This document shows, piece after piece, positions 16,056 to 25,390 of a DNA stretch of 64,000 nt (position 1 is its first letter; the number at the start of each line of letters is the position of its first letter). The notes below the pieces were generated by a model that saw nothing but the letters and a program-made list of their open reading frames with translations, was not told the DNA's origin and ran no database searches. Location: contig JADKCA010000006.1 in NCBI GenBank assembly GCA_016714795.1, forward strand, positions 228,207 through 292,206, in the 5' to 3' direction. This DNA is from Sphingomonadales bacterium. GTDB taxonomy: Bacteria; Pseudomonadota; Alphaproteobacteria; Sphingomonadales; Sphingomonadaceae. Made by a program: the position numbers and the translations under genes.

Positions 16056-17675
16056 ATGATCCCCTTCCCTTCATTCCGGGCGCGTCTGTCTGCTGTGCTG
16101 CTGCTTCTGGCGTCACTGATTGCCATGCCGCTGTACGGCGCCCGCGCACAAACCGCAGATGACGGCTTCGTCCGCATTCTTCACCATAATTGCTTGAAGC
16201 GACAAGATGGCTCGTGCAGCCCTGTGGGGATCCACAACGAGCCCAGTCGAAAAGATGATGACAATGTTTCGATCTTGGTCGAGCCATTCGAGCTTGGGTG
16301 GTGGAGCGCCCAATGGGTGATGGAGACCGACCATGCGTGGACGACGTTTCGCAATCGCTTCACCAATGCGTGGCTGACGGCCTTTTATGAACGTGTTGGA
16401 AGCGACGCCCAATTCATGACTGACAAGTGGTCCGTCCGGCTCGTGAAACCCGGCGAGATCGTGACCAACTTCAGCACCGAGCGTGGCACATGGATGACTG
16501 CTCCTATCGAGCAATTTCCGGAAAGCACTCGATGGCGCATCATCACCGCCAAGGACGGAGCACAGGACATTGTGAATGTGTCGATGGTGGGTGAGCGCCG
16601 CTTCAGTTTCATGCCCAAGACAAAGTTCGGCATACTCGCAATGGGCGGGCATATTCTGACTGTGCGCGGCTCAGGACCAAACTACACCGACGGTGGAAGC
16701 GAAATTGTGCCGGATAAGGGTGAATGGCGCATCACGAAAACAGACGAGTTCGTGGCGGCCAAGCAGGCTGAGAAAATCCGCATCAATGGCGGCAAGGTTG
16801 GCGGTCCGCCTATGGCGATCAACGTTGAAACAGGCACGCCATCGGCTGGCCCGGTTCAGGCCGGCTGGCTGAGCGCGCAATGGATGCAGGAACAGGCGGT
16901 AACGGACGGTCAAAAGCGTGTTTCGTTTTTCCGCAACGTCTGGACCGGCAAATATCTGGGCGTCGTCAATGGCGCGCCGGCCATGATGGACCGGGATGCA
17001 GAGGCCGATTCCAAAGGCGGCTATGCGGCCCCCTATGGCTGGCAGATCGTTGGCGGAACGGTGCCCAATACCAAGGAGCAATTCCGTTATAGCCTTAAGA
17101 ACCTCCAGACCGGCCAATATCTCTATTATGATGGCAAACGGCTGGGGCTGGATGACAATGATGAAGTGCGCTGGACATTGGACTCTCTCGATGCGCCCCA
17201 GGGCTCCCATGCGGCGAGCGAGGCGGCCAAAACGCCTCCGCCGGTTGTGGAAGCCCCGCGAGAGGAACGTCTGGTGCACATCCTCGCCAAGAATGGCGGG
17301 GCGATCAACATCGAAACAGGCCCCGTAAAATCCACCGAGTACCAGCCCGGTTGGTGGAGCGCGCAATGGCTGGCGCAAGAGGTCAATACCGGACAGGGCG
17401 GTCGTTTCATGGCCTTTCGCAATCGCTGGAAAAACAACTTCCTGATGGTCCGCAATGGGAAATTGGTAGCGGATGAACCCGGTGCGCCGGTGGCCGCAGA
17501 TGGGATGGAAGGCCGCGAGGAATTCTGGCGGGTCGAAGGCATTCTGGAAGATGGCGTGATCCTGTTCCACCCCCGCTCCAACACCTACATGGTGGAAAGC
17601 AACAAGGGCGAGGTCATCCTCTCCCCTACGCGCCCGCAGGGCACCGGGCATTTCTCGATCAAGAACGCAAATTAG
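16056..17675 (+). CDS. Secreted protein with three W-S-A-Q-W repeats
   Basis: A protein of 539 residues with a signal peptide (LSAVLLLLASLIAMPLYGARA). It has three similar blocks centred on G-W-[WL]-S-A-Q-W at residues 81-87, 270-276 and 432-438. Each is preceded by an I-N-V-E-T-G-like strand (degenerate in block 1) and followed 10-16 residues later by F-R-N-x-[WF] and a hydrophobic strand. The threefold plan with short beta strands recalls beta-trefoil lectins, but I do not recognise the family. A GAGGAG site lies ahead of the ATG. It has no obvious partners and its neighbours are convergent or divergent. A ligand-binding role outside the cell is a guess. Confidence 0.7.
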   Translation: MIPFPSFRARLSAVLLLLASLIAMPLYGARAQTADDGFVRILHHNCLKRQDGSCSPVGIHNEPSRKDDDNVSILVEPFELGWWSAQWVMETDHAWTTFRNRFTNAWLTAFYERVGSDAQFMTDKWSVRLVKPGEIVTNFSTERGTWMTAPIEQFPESTRWRIITAKDGAQDIVNVSMVGERRFSFMPKTKFGILAMGGHILTVRGSGPNYTDGGSEIVPDKGEWRITKTDEFVAAKQAEKIRINGGKVGGPPMAINVETGTPSAGPVQAGWLSAQWMQEQAVTDGQKRVSFFRNVWTGKYLGVVNGAPAMMDRDAEADSKGGYAAPYGWQIVGGTVPNTKEQFRYSLKNLQTGQYLYYDGKRLGLDDNDEVRWTLDSLDAPQGSHAASEAAKTPPPVVEAPREERLVHILAKNGGAINIETGPVKSTEYQPGWWSAQWLAQEVNTGQGGRFMAFRNRWKNNFLMVRNGKLVADEPGAPVAADGMEGREEFWRVEGILEDGVILFHPRSNTYMVESNKGEVILSPTRPQGTGHFSIKNAN

Positions 17676-17688
17676 GGGCGTTGAGGCT

Positions 17689-17710
17689 CCCCTCCCGTTT
17701 GCGGGAGGGG
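17689..17710. terminator. GC-rich hairpin after the W-S-A-Q-W repeat protein
   Basis: An exact 9-bp inverted repeat, CCCCTCCCG / CGGGAGGGG, with a 4-nt loop, 13 bp after the stop at 17675. No T-run follows, so it is a likely but not certain terminator. Confidence 0.55.
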
Positions 17711-17766
17711 CCGGACCCAATCTCAGAACGCCAGGAACGCCGTCTTGCCTTGTCTTGTCAGACAGA

Positions 17767-17788
17767 AGCGGCTCGGCAAGCAGCCGCT
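17767..17788 (-). terminator. Hairpin at the end of the PmtA-like gene
   Basis: AGCGGCT (17767-17773) and AGCCGCT (17782-17788) pair around an 8-nt loop and overlap the stop codon of the minus-strand gene at 17787. A T-rich stretch follows on the minus strand. Probable intrinsic terminator, opposing the hairpin at 17689. Confidence 0.45.
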
Positions 17789-18395
17789 AATCCTTCCAGC
17801 CCCAGAACAGGAAGCAGGGCGGGATGTTCCACCATTCAAAGCCATTGTCGATGCGGGTGAAATACGGAGCCATGAAGTCGCGGGCACGGGCGCGAAACTG
17901 GTAGACGAGGAAGGCCCCGCCGCTGTTCAGAACGCGATGGGTGGCCGCTGCAATGGCCGGGCCGACGCCTTCGGGCAGGGTGGAAAAGGGCAGGCCGGAC
18001 AGCACATAATCGGCCTTCTCAAAGCCTGAATCGCGCACGATCTGCTCCACGTCTGCCGCAGACCCCAGCACCGCGCGGAAGCGGTTGTCGGTCACGGTTT
18101 CGGCCAGATAGTCGATGAACTCGGGATTGAGATCAATGGCGAGATAGGTCGCATCGGGCGCGAGGCGCTTCAGGATATGCGGCGTGAAGGTGCCGACACC
18201 GGGACCATATTCCACGAACAGCTTGCACTGCGCCCAGTCCACCCGGCTCAGCATATGTTCAATCAACGTCACCGAAGACGGGATGATCGAGCCGACCATT
18301 ACCGGATGCTTGATGAAGCCTTTCAGGAACATGCCCCAAGGCCCGCGCGGTTTGCGGCGCTTGAGGGCGGGAGCTTCGGCGGGCGATGAAGTCAT
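17787..18395 (-). CDS. Class I SAM methyltransferase, PmtA-like (phospholipid N-methyltransferase)
   Basis: A protein of 202 residues. An N-terminal basic/hydrophobic stretch (WGMFLKGFIKHPVMVGSIIPSS) is typical of PmtA and would touch the membrane. It is followed by SAM motif I VEYGPGVGTFT, an acidic ATYLAIDLNPEF, and SGLPFSTLPE at motif IV. PmtA enzymes methylate phosphatidylethanolamine towards phosphatidylcholine; KsgA-like rRNA methylases are the main alternative. Similarity in the N-terminal segment favours PmtA. Single gene. Confidence 0.72.
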   Translation of the reverse strand: MTSSPAEAPALKRRKPRGPWGMFLKGFIKHPVMVGSIIPSSVTLIEHMLSRVDWAQCKLFVEYGPGVGTFTPHILKRLAPDATYLAIDLNPEFIDYLAETVTDNRFRAVLGSAADVEQIVRDSGFEKADYVLSGLPFSTLPEGVGPAIAAATHRVLNSGGAFLVYQFRARARDFMAPYFTRIDNGFEWWNIPPCFLFWGWKD

Positions 18396-18558
18396 ATCGG
18401 TTGGTCAGTCGGTCCCAAACAAAAGGAACCCAGCCGTTCGCAGATGGGAAACGGACTGGCAAGGCCATTTTGCCGCAGATGGGGTTCAAGTTTGCGCGCA
18501 AGACCCTTAACGGGTGTGACATGCAACCGACTCGCAGACGCTCCGCGCAGGCCCGCAC

Positions 18559-19884
18559 ATGACTGACCGGAACGACCGGAACCTGAATTTCGCCATCCTT
18601 TTCCTCGTGATGCTGATCACCGGGGCGGGCAACACTGCGCTGCAATCCGTGCTGCCTGCGATTGGCCGATCAATGGGCGTGGCGGACAGCCTGATTGCCA
18701 CCATTTTTTCGGTGTCCGCTTTGATCTGGGTGTTTTCCGCGCCCTATTGGGCCAAGCGCTCCGACCGCAAGGGCCGCAAGGCGATGGTGGTGATTGGCAG
18801 CACCGGCTTCACCGTCTCCATCCTGCTGGTGGGCATCATGCTTTATGCCGGGCTGCAAGGTTGGGTGGGCGCGACGGTCGCGGTGCTCGCCATCATCGTT
18901 TCGCGCACCATTTTCGGCCTGTTCGGTTCCGCCGCTCCGCCTGCCGCACAGGCGATGGTCGTGCTGCAAACCCCCAAGGATCAACGCACCAAGGCGCTTT
19001 CCCTGCTCGGCTCCGCCTTCGGCATGGGTACCGTGCTGGGGCTGGCGCTCGCGCCCTGGATGGTGCTGCCGGTGGTCGGGCTGGCTGGCCCGGCCTTCTG
19101 CTTCGGCCTGCTGGGGGCGATCACCCTGTTCCTGATCATCACGCGCCTGCCCGATGATCGCGGCGGCACTGAAACGCTGGACGACGCGCGCGGTGCCAAT
19201 GTCAGCTATCCCTCGCTGGGCGGTGCCCCTGCCGGCGCCAGCGTAAAGGCCGTGACAGCAGACCGCACCGAGAAAAACGATACGCTCAAGCTGACCGATG
19301 ACCGCATCTGGCCGTGGATGGTGTGCGGTGCGGTGTTCGGCCATGCGCAGGCGATGACCGGCTCTACCATGGGGTTTCTGGTGATAGACCGGCTGGCACT
19401 GGACGTGACGATGCCGATCACGCAGCAAAGCATCGGGCTGGTGCTGATGTCTGGCGCGGCGGCGACATTGCTTGTTCAGTGGGGGTTGATCCCGCTGTTC
19501 AACATGAAGCCGCGCACCATGGCACTGCTGGGCATGGTCATCGCCGTGTTCGGCCTGATCATCAACGCCTTTGCCACCAGCCTCTATGGCATTGCCACCA
19601 GCTATGCGATGGCGGCCGCCGGCTTCGGCTTCACCCGCCCCGCCTTCACCGCCGGCTCCTCGCTTGCGGTCGGCCGCAAGTTGCAGGCGCTGGTGGCGGG
19701 GCGCGTCACCTCCGTCAATGGCAGCTCCTATGTGCTGGCCCCCACCATAGGCGTGGGCCTTTACGAAGTGTGGAAGCCCGCCCCCTATCTAGTGGCCGCC
19801 GCGATGATGGCGTTGCTCATCCCCTATGTGAAATACAGGATCAGTCCTTTGGACCCCGAGGAGTCACCATCCCCGGTACAATGA
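18559..19884 (+). CDS. Major facilitator superfamily transporter
   Basis: A protein of 441 residues, about 12 hydrophobic segments. The loop 2-3 signature APYWAKRSDRKGRKAM is clear, and a charged central loop (DRTEKNDTLKLTDDRIWPW) divides the two halves. It is an inner-membrane secondary transporter, perhaps a drug or metabolite exporter; the substrate is not readable. Its last 44 bp overlap, tail to tail, with the minus-strand Cdc48 gene, so the pair cannot both be extended without conflict. Confidence 0.88.
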   Translation: MTDRNDRNLNFAILFLVMLITGAGNTALQSVLPAIGRSMGVADSLIATIFSVSALIWVFSAPYWAKRSDRKGRKAMVVIGSTGFTVSILLVGIMLYAGLQGWVGATVAVLAIIVSRTIFGLFGSAAPPAAQAMVVLQTPKDQRTKALSLLGSAFGMGTVLGLALAPWMVLPVVGLAGPAFCFGLLGAITLFLIITRLPDDRGGTETLDDARGANVSYPSLGGAPAGASVKAVTADRTEKNDTLKLTDDRIWPWMVCGAVFGHAQAMTGSTMGFLVIDRLALDVTMPITQQSIGLVLMSGAAATLLVQWGLIPLFNMKPRTMALLGMVIAVFGLIINAFATSLYGIATSYAMAAAGFGFTRPAFTAGSSLAVGRKLQALVAGRVTSVNGSSYVLAPTIGVGLYEVWKPAPYLVAAAMMALLIPYVKYRISPLDPEESPSPVQ

Positions 19885-22141
19885 AGCCGATTCCGGGCGT
19901 CGGCCTGAAGGCGTCCGTTTTGATCTGCGCGTGAATCTTTTCATATTCCTTTTCCATGTCCGCCGTCACGCTGGCGCGCGTTTCGGCAAGCGCCGCATCA
20001 AAATGCGCCTTGGTGACCTTCTTGGCCTTCAAGGATTCACGCAACGCAGCGAGACCCGCCCGGCGCGTGAGATCCTCCAGATCGGCCCCGGTGAACTTCT
20101 CGGTGCGCGCTGCAAGGTCAGACAGGTCCACATCCTTGGCCAAGGGCATGGATTTGGCGTGGATTTTCAGAATATGCTCGCGTCCGGCCTTGTCTGGCAC
20201 CGTTACATAGATCAGCTCGTCGAGCCTGCCGGGGCGGAGCAGCGCGGGATCGATCAGCGTCGGCCGGTTGGTCGCGCCGATGACGACAACCGCCTGCATC
20301 TCCTCAATGCCATCCATTTCGGCGAGCAGCGTGTTCACCACCCGCTCGGTCACTTGCGGCTCGCCTGCGCCCCCGGCTCCGCGTGCGGGCACCAGCGAGT
20401 CCAGCTCATCAATGAAGATGATGCACGGAGCCACCTGCCGCGCGCGGGCGAAAAGACGGCTTATCTGCTGCTCGCTCTCGCCATACCATTTGGACAGGAG
20501 GTCGGACGATTTGATGGAGATGAAATTCGCCTCCGCCTCGCGCGCCACCGCCTTGGCGAGCAAAGTCTTGCCTGTGCCCGGCGGTCCATAAAGCAGGAAG
20601 CCCTTGGCCGGGCGGATGCCAAGACGCCGGAACGCATCCGGGTCTTTCAGCGGCAGCTCCACGCCTTCCTTCAGCTTGCGCATGGCGTCGGTCAGGCCGC
20701 CGACATCCTCCCAGCGGACATCGGGCATCTGCACCATCACTTCGCGCATGGCGGACGGCTGGACGCGCTTGAGCGCTGCCTGAAAATCGTCGCGCGTCAC
20801 GGCGAGCGTTTCCAGCACATCCGCCGGGATGGACGAAGTGGACAGATCCAGCCGCGGCATGATCCGCCGCACCGCCTCGATCGCCGCCTCGCGTGTCAGA
20901 GCGGAGAGGTCTGCCCCGACAAAGCCATAGGTGGAGCGCGCCAGTTCGTTCAGGTCCACGCCTGGCGCGAGCGGCATGCCGCGCGTGTGGATGGCGAGAA
21001 TTTCGCGCCTGCCGCGCACATCGGGCACGCCCACCACAATCTCCCGGTCGAACCGGCCCGGACGCCGCAGCGCTTCGTCAATCGCTTCGGGGCGGTTGGT
21101 GGCGGCGATGACGACCAGATTGGCGCGCGGGTTGAGCCCGTCCATCAACGTCAGCAATTGCGCAACCAGACGCTTTTCTGCCTCGCCAGACACGCTGCCG
21201 CGCTTGGGCGCGATGCTGTCTATCTCATCGATGAAGATGATCGAGGGCGCGGCCTTGCTCGCCGCGTCGAACACGTCGCGCAGCTTCTTTTCGCTCTCGC
21301 CATAGCCCGAGCCCATGATCTCCGGGCCGTTGATCAGGAAGAATTGCGCCGAGCTTTCATTCGCCACCGCGCGCGCCAGCCGCGTCTTGCCGGTGCCGGG
21401 CGGGCCGTAAAGCAACACCCCCTTGGGCGGATCAACACCGAGCCGCTGGAAGAGTTCCGGATAGCGCAGCGGCAGTTCCACCATCTCGCGCAGCTGGTCG
21501 ATGGTATCGGCCATGCCGCCCAGGTCATCATAGGTCACGTCTGCGCGGCGCGCATCCTTGGGCTCTACATATTCGGAGAGGAGTTCCACCTCGGTCTCGG
21601 CATCAATCTGGACGATGCCCTTGGGCGTTGCCTCCACCACCAACAGGCGGATTTCCTGCAAGCTATAGGCCGGCGCGGCCAGCATCTGGCGGAGCTGGGG
21701 CGGCATGTCTCCCCGGTCGACCGGCATCTGCCCGGACGTGGCGACGACATCACCCGGCGAGAGCGGACGCCCTGCGAAGGACCGCTTGAGCGCCTGACCC
21801 GAACCATGCAGCCGCACCTCCTGCTGCGCGGGCGCAAACACAACACGCTTGGCGGGCTTGGCCTGTGCCTTGCGGATCTCCACGAAATCGCCGGTGCCGA
21901 CATCGGCATTGATTCGCAGCAGCGAATCGAGCCGGGCAACTTCGATCCCGTCATCTTCATCATAGGGCAGCACAGCTCGGGCGGCGGTGCTCTTCTTGCC
22001 GATGATCTCGATGACATCACCCTGTTGCACACCCAGCGCCGCCATGGAGCTGCGCGGCAGGCGGGCAATGCCATGGCCGCTGTCTTCGGGCCGGGCGTTG
22101 GCGACTTGCAGCCGCACAGGTTTTACGTCTTCTCCGGCCAT
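19841..22141 (-). CDS. Cdc48/p97-type AAA+ ATPase with two AAA domains
   Basis: A protein of 766 residues with the archaeal/eukaryal Cdc48 plan: N-terminal double-psi barrel (residues 1-95, SGHGIARLPRSSMAALGVQ), second N-subdomain (95-195), and AAA D1 and D2. Walker A is GPPGTGKT at 246-253 and 519-526; Walker B is IIFIDEI (301-307) and IIFIDEL (574-580). D1 keeps RPGRFDRE and D2 keeps LLRPGRLDE, the arginine-finger regions. In archaea and eukaryotes it unfolds proteins for the proteasome; the bacterial partner is unknown. ATG 22141 follows GGAGTATCAG. Single gene, convergent with the MFS gene. Confidence 0.95.
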   Translation of the reverse strand: MAGEDVKPVRLQVANARPEDSGHGIARLPRSSMAALGVQQGDVIEIIGKKSTAARAVLPYDEDDGIEVARLDSLLRINADVGTGDFVEIRKAQAKPAKRVVFAPAQQEVRLHGSGQALKRSFAGRPLSPGDVVATSGQMPVDRGDMPPQLRQMLAAPAYSLQEIRLLVVEATPKGIVQIDAETEVELLSEYVEPKDARRADVTYDDLGGMADTIDQLREMVELPLRYPELFQRLGVDPPKGVLLYGPPGTGKTRLARAVANESSAQFFLINGPEIMGSGYGESEKKLRDVFDAASKAAPSIIFIDEIDSIAPKRGSVSGEAEKRLVAQLLTLMDGLNPRANLVVIAATNRPEAIDEALRRPGRFDREIVVGVPDVRGRREILAIHTRGMPLAPGVDLNELARSTYGFVGADLSALTREAAIEAVRRIMPRLDLSTSSIPADVLETLAVTRDDFQAALKRVQPSAMREVMVQMPDVRWEDVGGLTDAMRKLKEGVELPLKDPDAFRRLGIRPAKGFLLYGPPGTGKTLLAKAVAREAEANFISIKSSDLLSKWYGESEQQISRLFARARQVAPCIIFIDELDSLVPARGAGGAGEPQVTERVVNTLLAEMDGIEEMQAVVVIGATNRPTLIDPALLRPGRLDELIYVTVPDKAGREHILKIHAKSMPLAKDVDLSDLAARTEKFTGADLEDLTRRAGLAALRESLKAKKVTKAHFDAALAETRASVTADMEKEYEKIHAQIKTDAFRPTPGIGFIVPGMVTPRGPKD

Positions 22142-22211
22142 CTGATACTCCGATCATCACTATCGAAGGGCAAAGATAGGAACGGGGCAAGGCGATTGGA
22201 AGAGCCGTCCG

Positions 22212-22895
22212 CTAGCGCCCGGCTTCACCCTGCATCTGCCGGACATAACCGAGCGGCGTTTCCACAAAGCCATGCGCGCGCAACGCCGTCGCCAGGTCCG
22301 GAGACCCGGGGCGCAGGGTCAGCTTCACGCTCCAGCCTTGGTTGGGAAAGAAGATCGCCTCCAGCATTTCCATGCCAGATTGGCTCTTGAGGCTGGCGAC
22401 CAGGTTGGGGCCTTCGCAGCGCAGCGGACCACCGAGCGTGACCGGTGGCCCACCCGCCATATCGGTGAGCCGCGCAGACAAAGTGATGCGCCCGGCGGCC
22501 TCTGCACATCCCGCAGCAGTTTGGTTCAGCCGCGCGTTGCGGAAGCTGATTCGCCCCAATGTGATCGGACCGAATGATCTGCCAAGCGCAACGCTGCCTT
22601 GAAGCGCTGAAAGCTGCATCCCCGCGCCCGGCCACACATCGGCGCGCAAGGGATCGGCACCCGGATCGGCAGAAGTGACGCGGAGCACGCCCGGCCAGCG
22701 CAGGCCCGCATCCAGATCGCCTAGCGACATCCCGCTCCATTGCGCGCCTGCAATGCTGCCGGACCAGATGCTCCCAGTCACCGCCCGCGCAGACAAAGCC
22801 CCCTCCGGCATCAGCCAGCGCAGGGGCAGGCAAAGCAGCAGCCCGGCGATCAGGCCGCTGGCCAGCAAAGCGAGCGCAGGCCGGCGGGCGATCAT
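22212..22895 (-). CDS. gspN: Type II secretion system protein N
   Basis: A protein of 227 residues, last of the gsp operon. It has one N-terminal membrane segment (LALLASGLIAGLLLCLPLRWLM), a periplasmic part with GSIWSGSIAGAQWSG typical of GspN, and PLGYVRQMQGEAGR at the end. GspN is an accessory inner-membrane piece of the type II secretion machine found in some operons; its role is not well defined. It overlaps gspM by 4 nt. Confidence 0.85.
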   Translation of the reverse strand: MIARRPALALLASGLIAGLLLCLPLRWLMPEGALSARAVTGSIWSGSIAGAQWSGMSLGDLDAGLRWPGVLRVTSADPGADPLRADVWPGAGMQLSALQGSVALGRSFGPITLGRISFRNARLNQTAAGCAEAAGRITLSARLTDMAGGPPVTLGGPLRCEGPNLVASLKSQSGMEMLEAIFFPNQGWSVKLTLRPGSPDLATALRAHGFVETPLGYVRQMQGEAGR

Positions 22896-23359
22896 CGCGC
22901 TGCCTCCAGTTCGAGCGAGACGGCGAGCGTGGCATCACTGCGCGGATCAATCCGCGCGCTGCGGACAACAACGCCACGCCCCTCCAGCGCACCAACCCAT
23001 GCGAACAGCGCAGGGCCGCGCGCGGAGGCCAGCGTGACGGACAGGGCACCATCTGGTGCAGGCGCAGACTGGGCAATCTCGAACCCCGCCTCCTCAGCAC
23101 TCTGGCGGACGCGATCATCGAGCGGGAGGCTGGATTGGGCATTCCGGGCAGCGCCGCCTGTGCCATGCGCCGCTGCCAGAGCCCGCGTGTGCAGCCGTTC
23201 CGCCGCTGCGAGCCGGACTGGCCCTTCGGCGACATAAGCCATCAGCGGGCGCATCACCGCCAGCAGCAGGAACACGAGCAGCGCCAGCGCCAGCATGATA
23301 CGGATCAGCACCTGTTCTCGCGCGCTCAAGGCGTGCCACTGTTCCCGCAGCGCGCTCAT
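22892..23359 (-). CDS. gspM: Type II secretion system protein M
   Basis: A protein of 155 residues with a short cytosolic head (WHALSAREQVLIRIM), one membrane helix (LALALLVFLLLAVMRPL) and a periplasmic ferredoxin-like domain. This is the standard GspM plan. GspM pairs with GspL in the inner-membrane platform that links the ATPase GspE to the pseudopilus. The 4-nt overlaps with gspL and gspN show coupled translation. Confidence 0.88.
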   Translation of the reverse strand: MSALREQWHALSAREQVLIRIMLALALLVFLLLAVMRPLMAYVAEGPVRLAAAERLHTRALAAAHGTGGAARNAQSSLPLDDRVRQSAEEAGFEIAQSAPAPDGALSVTLASARGPALFAWVGALEGRGVVVRSARIDPRSDATLAVSLELEAAR

Positions 23360-24417
23360 GGGGCCTCCATTCGTAGCGTCAGCGCCAGACGGCCCTGCTC
23401 GCGCGTCTCATCCTCTACCCGTGCGTCATAGCCCGCAGAGCGGAGCTGGCGCAGCAGCGCATCGCGCGCGGCTGCATCCGCCACCCGGACGCGCGCTTGC
23501 AGACCAGCGGGCGCATAAGCGAGCGACGAGAGTTCAGCAGCGGGCACAGCCTCCACAGACTGCGCCAACGCCGCATAGCCGCGCGCGAACCCGCCTTGCG
23601 CTCCCCGGCCCAGCGCGGCGAGCGGATCGGCAGCATCGGGAAAGGCCTGACGCGCGAGCTGCGCCGCTCCTCCCTCCAGCCGCGCCGCTGCGCGATGTTC
23701 GGCAGTAGCATGGCCAACAGGGATCAGCGCGGTCACCACTGCCAGAGCGAACAGCAGAGCCGCCACCTGCCCCCAAACGCCGCGCACCCAACCTGTCTTT
23801 CGCGCTGTGCCAACCAGCAGGTCGCAGCGCGGTTGGGCAGCCTCTGAAAGCAGCGCGGTCTCTACGCCAGCCGCATCGACATCCACCGGAGCTGCACCAC
23901 CCATGGCCGCGTTCATTATGGGATCATCCCGCCACGCCGCCCCTTGCGAGAACACCAGCACGTCCTCACCCAGGCGGGCACGAAGCGCCGCACCCGGGGC
24001 AGGAGAGAATAATGTGCCGGCTGGCACCAGCGCCTGCGGCTCCAGCCCGGCCTCTGCCCATGCCAGCCGCGCGGCATCCAGCCATGCGGCTTCTACCCAG
24101 CAGGCGGCGCGCACGCCTTCTCCCTCAGCGACAGCCAGGACCACCGGCCCTTGCGCCAATGCCAGCCGGTCCGCCAGCGCCAGCCGGGCCGCAGCAGCAG
24201 CCTGCGCCGGGGCGAGCGCGGGCAGATCGACCAGCGCCATGCCCGTTGCGCCCACCGGAGCAAGCGCAATCTGGTGCGCAGCCCCCGCCTCAAACCCGTC
24301 CGCCGCCCAGTCTGTCCCGCGCGCGACAAAACGCCCCTCCACTGCGCGCGCCCAGCCGGTCGCGCCGCCGGGCGTGGCGGGCAGGAAGAGGAACAGGGTT
24401 TCACGCTCTTGCATCAA
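23356..24417 (-). CDS. gspL: Type II secretion system protein L
   Basis: A protein of 353 residues: an actin-like cytosolic part (residues 1 to about 220, ETLFLFLPATPGG at the start), one membrane helix (VWGQVAALLFALAVVTALI), and a small periplasmic domain. GspL recruits the ATPase GspE to the membrane. The sequence is very rich in Ala and conserved poorly outside this plan, as usual for GspL. ATG 24417 overlaps the gspK stop; the next codon is also ATG, so the start could be 24414. Confidence 0.88.
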   Translation of the reverse strand: MMQERETLFLFLPATPGGATGWARAVEGRFVARGTDWAADGFEAGAAHQIALAPVGATGMALVDLPALAPAQAAAAARLALADRLALAQGPVVLAVAEGEGVRAACWVEAAWLDAARLAWAEAGLEPQALVPAGTLFSPAPGAALRARLGEDVLVFSQGAAWRDDPIMNAAMGGAAPVDVDAAGVETALLSEAAQPRCDLLVGTARKTGWVRGVWGQVAALLFALAVVTALIPVGHATAEHRAAARLEGGAAQLARQAFPDAADPLAALGRGAQGGFARGYAALAQSVEAVPAAELSSLAYAPAGLQARVRVADAAARDALLRQLRSAGYDARVEDETREQGRLALTLRMEAP

Positions 24418-25268
24418 GGCCCGCCATAAATCCGGCCCACCACGCGCAGGGGCCGCGTCCGCGCGTCGATCAATGCGCGCTCAGACAGCCCTGCATCCCC
24501 AAGCTGCGCGTTCAGGTCAAGCCGGAACCAGTCGCTGCGCGTATCGAACGGCAAGGGCGGTGATCCGGGCGGAGCGGAAAGTCCGGCCAGAAACGCCGCC
24601 ACACTGGCAAATCCGCCCGCCGGGCGGGTGCGCAACAGTTGCTCCGCGCTAACGGGCGTAACGGGCGGACCGATCATGGCGGCAAGCCATAGCGCGTCGG
24701 CAGGGGTCAACGCATTGATGTTGATCCGCGCCGGTTCGGACACCGGCAAGGCACACAGGGCATCTCCGGCCAGCATCTCTGCAAAGCCCGGCACCGCCTT
24801 GAGTTCATGCGCGTCGAGCAGCAGTCCGCCTGCCACCCTGTCCGCCGCCTGCCGCGCCCTCAGCGCCGCATCGGCCTCGCTCTGGCCAGACAGAGTGAGG
24901 AGCCGCGCCAACCGTACCATCATCGCCGGATCGGGCAGACGCGGCCCTTGCGGCGGCCCCACTGCCAGCGCGTTGAGATTGAAGCAGGCCCCGCCATCAT
25001 GAAGGCGCGCGCTCACCGTGCCACCCGGCACAGGCACGGAGAAGGGCGCGAATGCCAACGGTTGGCCCGCCTCCGGCGCAGACAGCCGCGCGACGGCCAC
25101 AGCCTCGGCAGAGAGAAGATCAAACCGCGCTTCCTGATGGCCGATCCGCGCCCGCGTGGCCGAAAGCGCCGCGCCGGTGCGGTCCATCGCAAGCGCGATC
25201 AGCCCCGCCATCAGCGCTATGAGCATCAGCACGGTGACAAGCGCCGCGCCTTCCTCCCGTCGGTGCAC
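24414..25268 (-). CDS. gspK: Type II secretion minor pseudopilin K
   Basis: I favour GTG at 25268: it has GGGGAGGAGAGG just ahead and gives a seven-residue leader, HRREEG before AALVTVLMLIALMAGL, with no Glu5, as usual for GspK tips. The frame is also open to ATG 25394, which overlaps the gspJ stop as elsewhere in this operon; that start would read through the 89-bp palindrome at 25284-25372. From the GTG the protein is 284 residues, with the alpha domain typical of GspK (INALTPADALWLAAMIG). It caps the pseudopilus in the periplasm. Confidence 0.88.
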   Translation of the reverse strand: MHRREEGAALVTVLMLIALMAGLIALAMDRTGAALSATRARIGHQEARFDLLSAEAVAVARLSAPEAGQPLAFAPFSVPVPGGTVSARLHDGGACFNLNALAVGPPQGPRLPDPAMMVRLARLLTLSGQSEADAALRARQAADRVAGGLLLDAHELKAVPGFAEMLAGDALCALPVSEPARININALTPADALWLAAMIGPPVTPVSAEQLLRTRPAGGFASVAAFLAGLSAPPGSPPLPFDTRSDWFRLDLNAQLGDAGLSERALIDARTRPLRVVGRIYGGP

Positions 25269-25283
25269 GGCAGGCCTCTCCTC

Positions 25284-25372
25284 CCCGCCGTCCTGAGCCT
25301 GTCGAAGGACCGTTTTGTCTTTTGACGAACGTGCGAGGAAAAGCAGTCCTTCGACAAGCTCAGAATGGCGGG
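25284..25372. repeat. 89-bp palindromic element just upstream of gspK
   Basis: Arms 25284-25310 and 25346-25372 are 27-bp inverted copies with 24 matches, around a 35-bp spacer. The left arm is identical to the arm of the copy in gspG (26652-26740), and both copies have the same arm and spacer lengths. It sits between the gspJ stop and the gspK ribosome site, with no stop codon in the frame linking ATG 25394 to gspK. Confidence 0.85.
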
Positions 25373-25390
25373 TAAGGGGAGAAGGTTCGT

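Noticed and set aside
19931..22390. An 819-codon open frame on the plus strand opposite cdc48
   Set aside because: It is the complement of a highly conserved AAA gene; composition is His/Arg/Gln-rich without any family pattern, typical of antisense shadows in GC-rich DNA.
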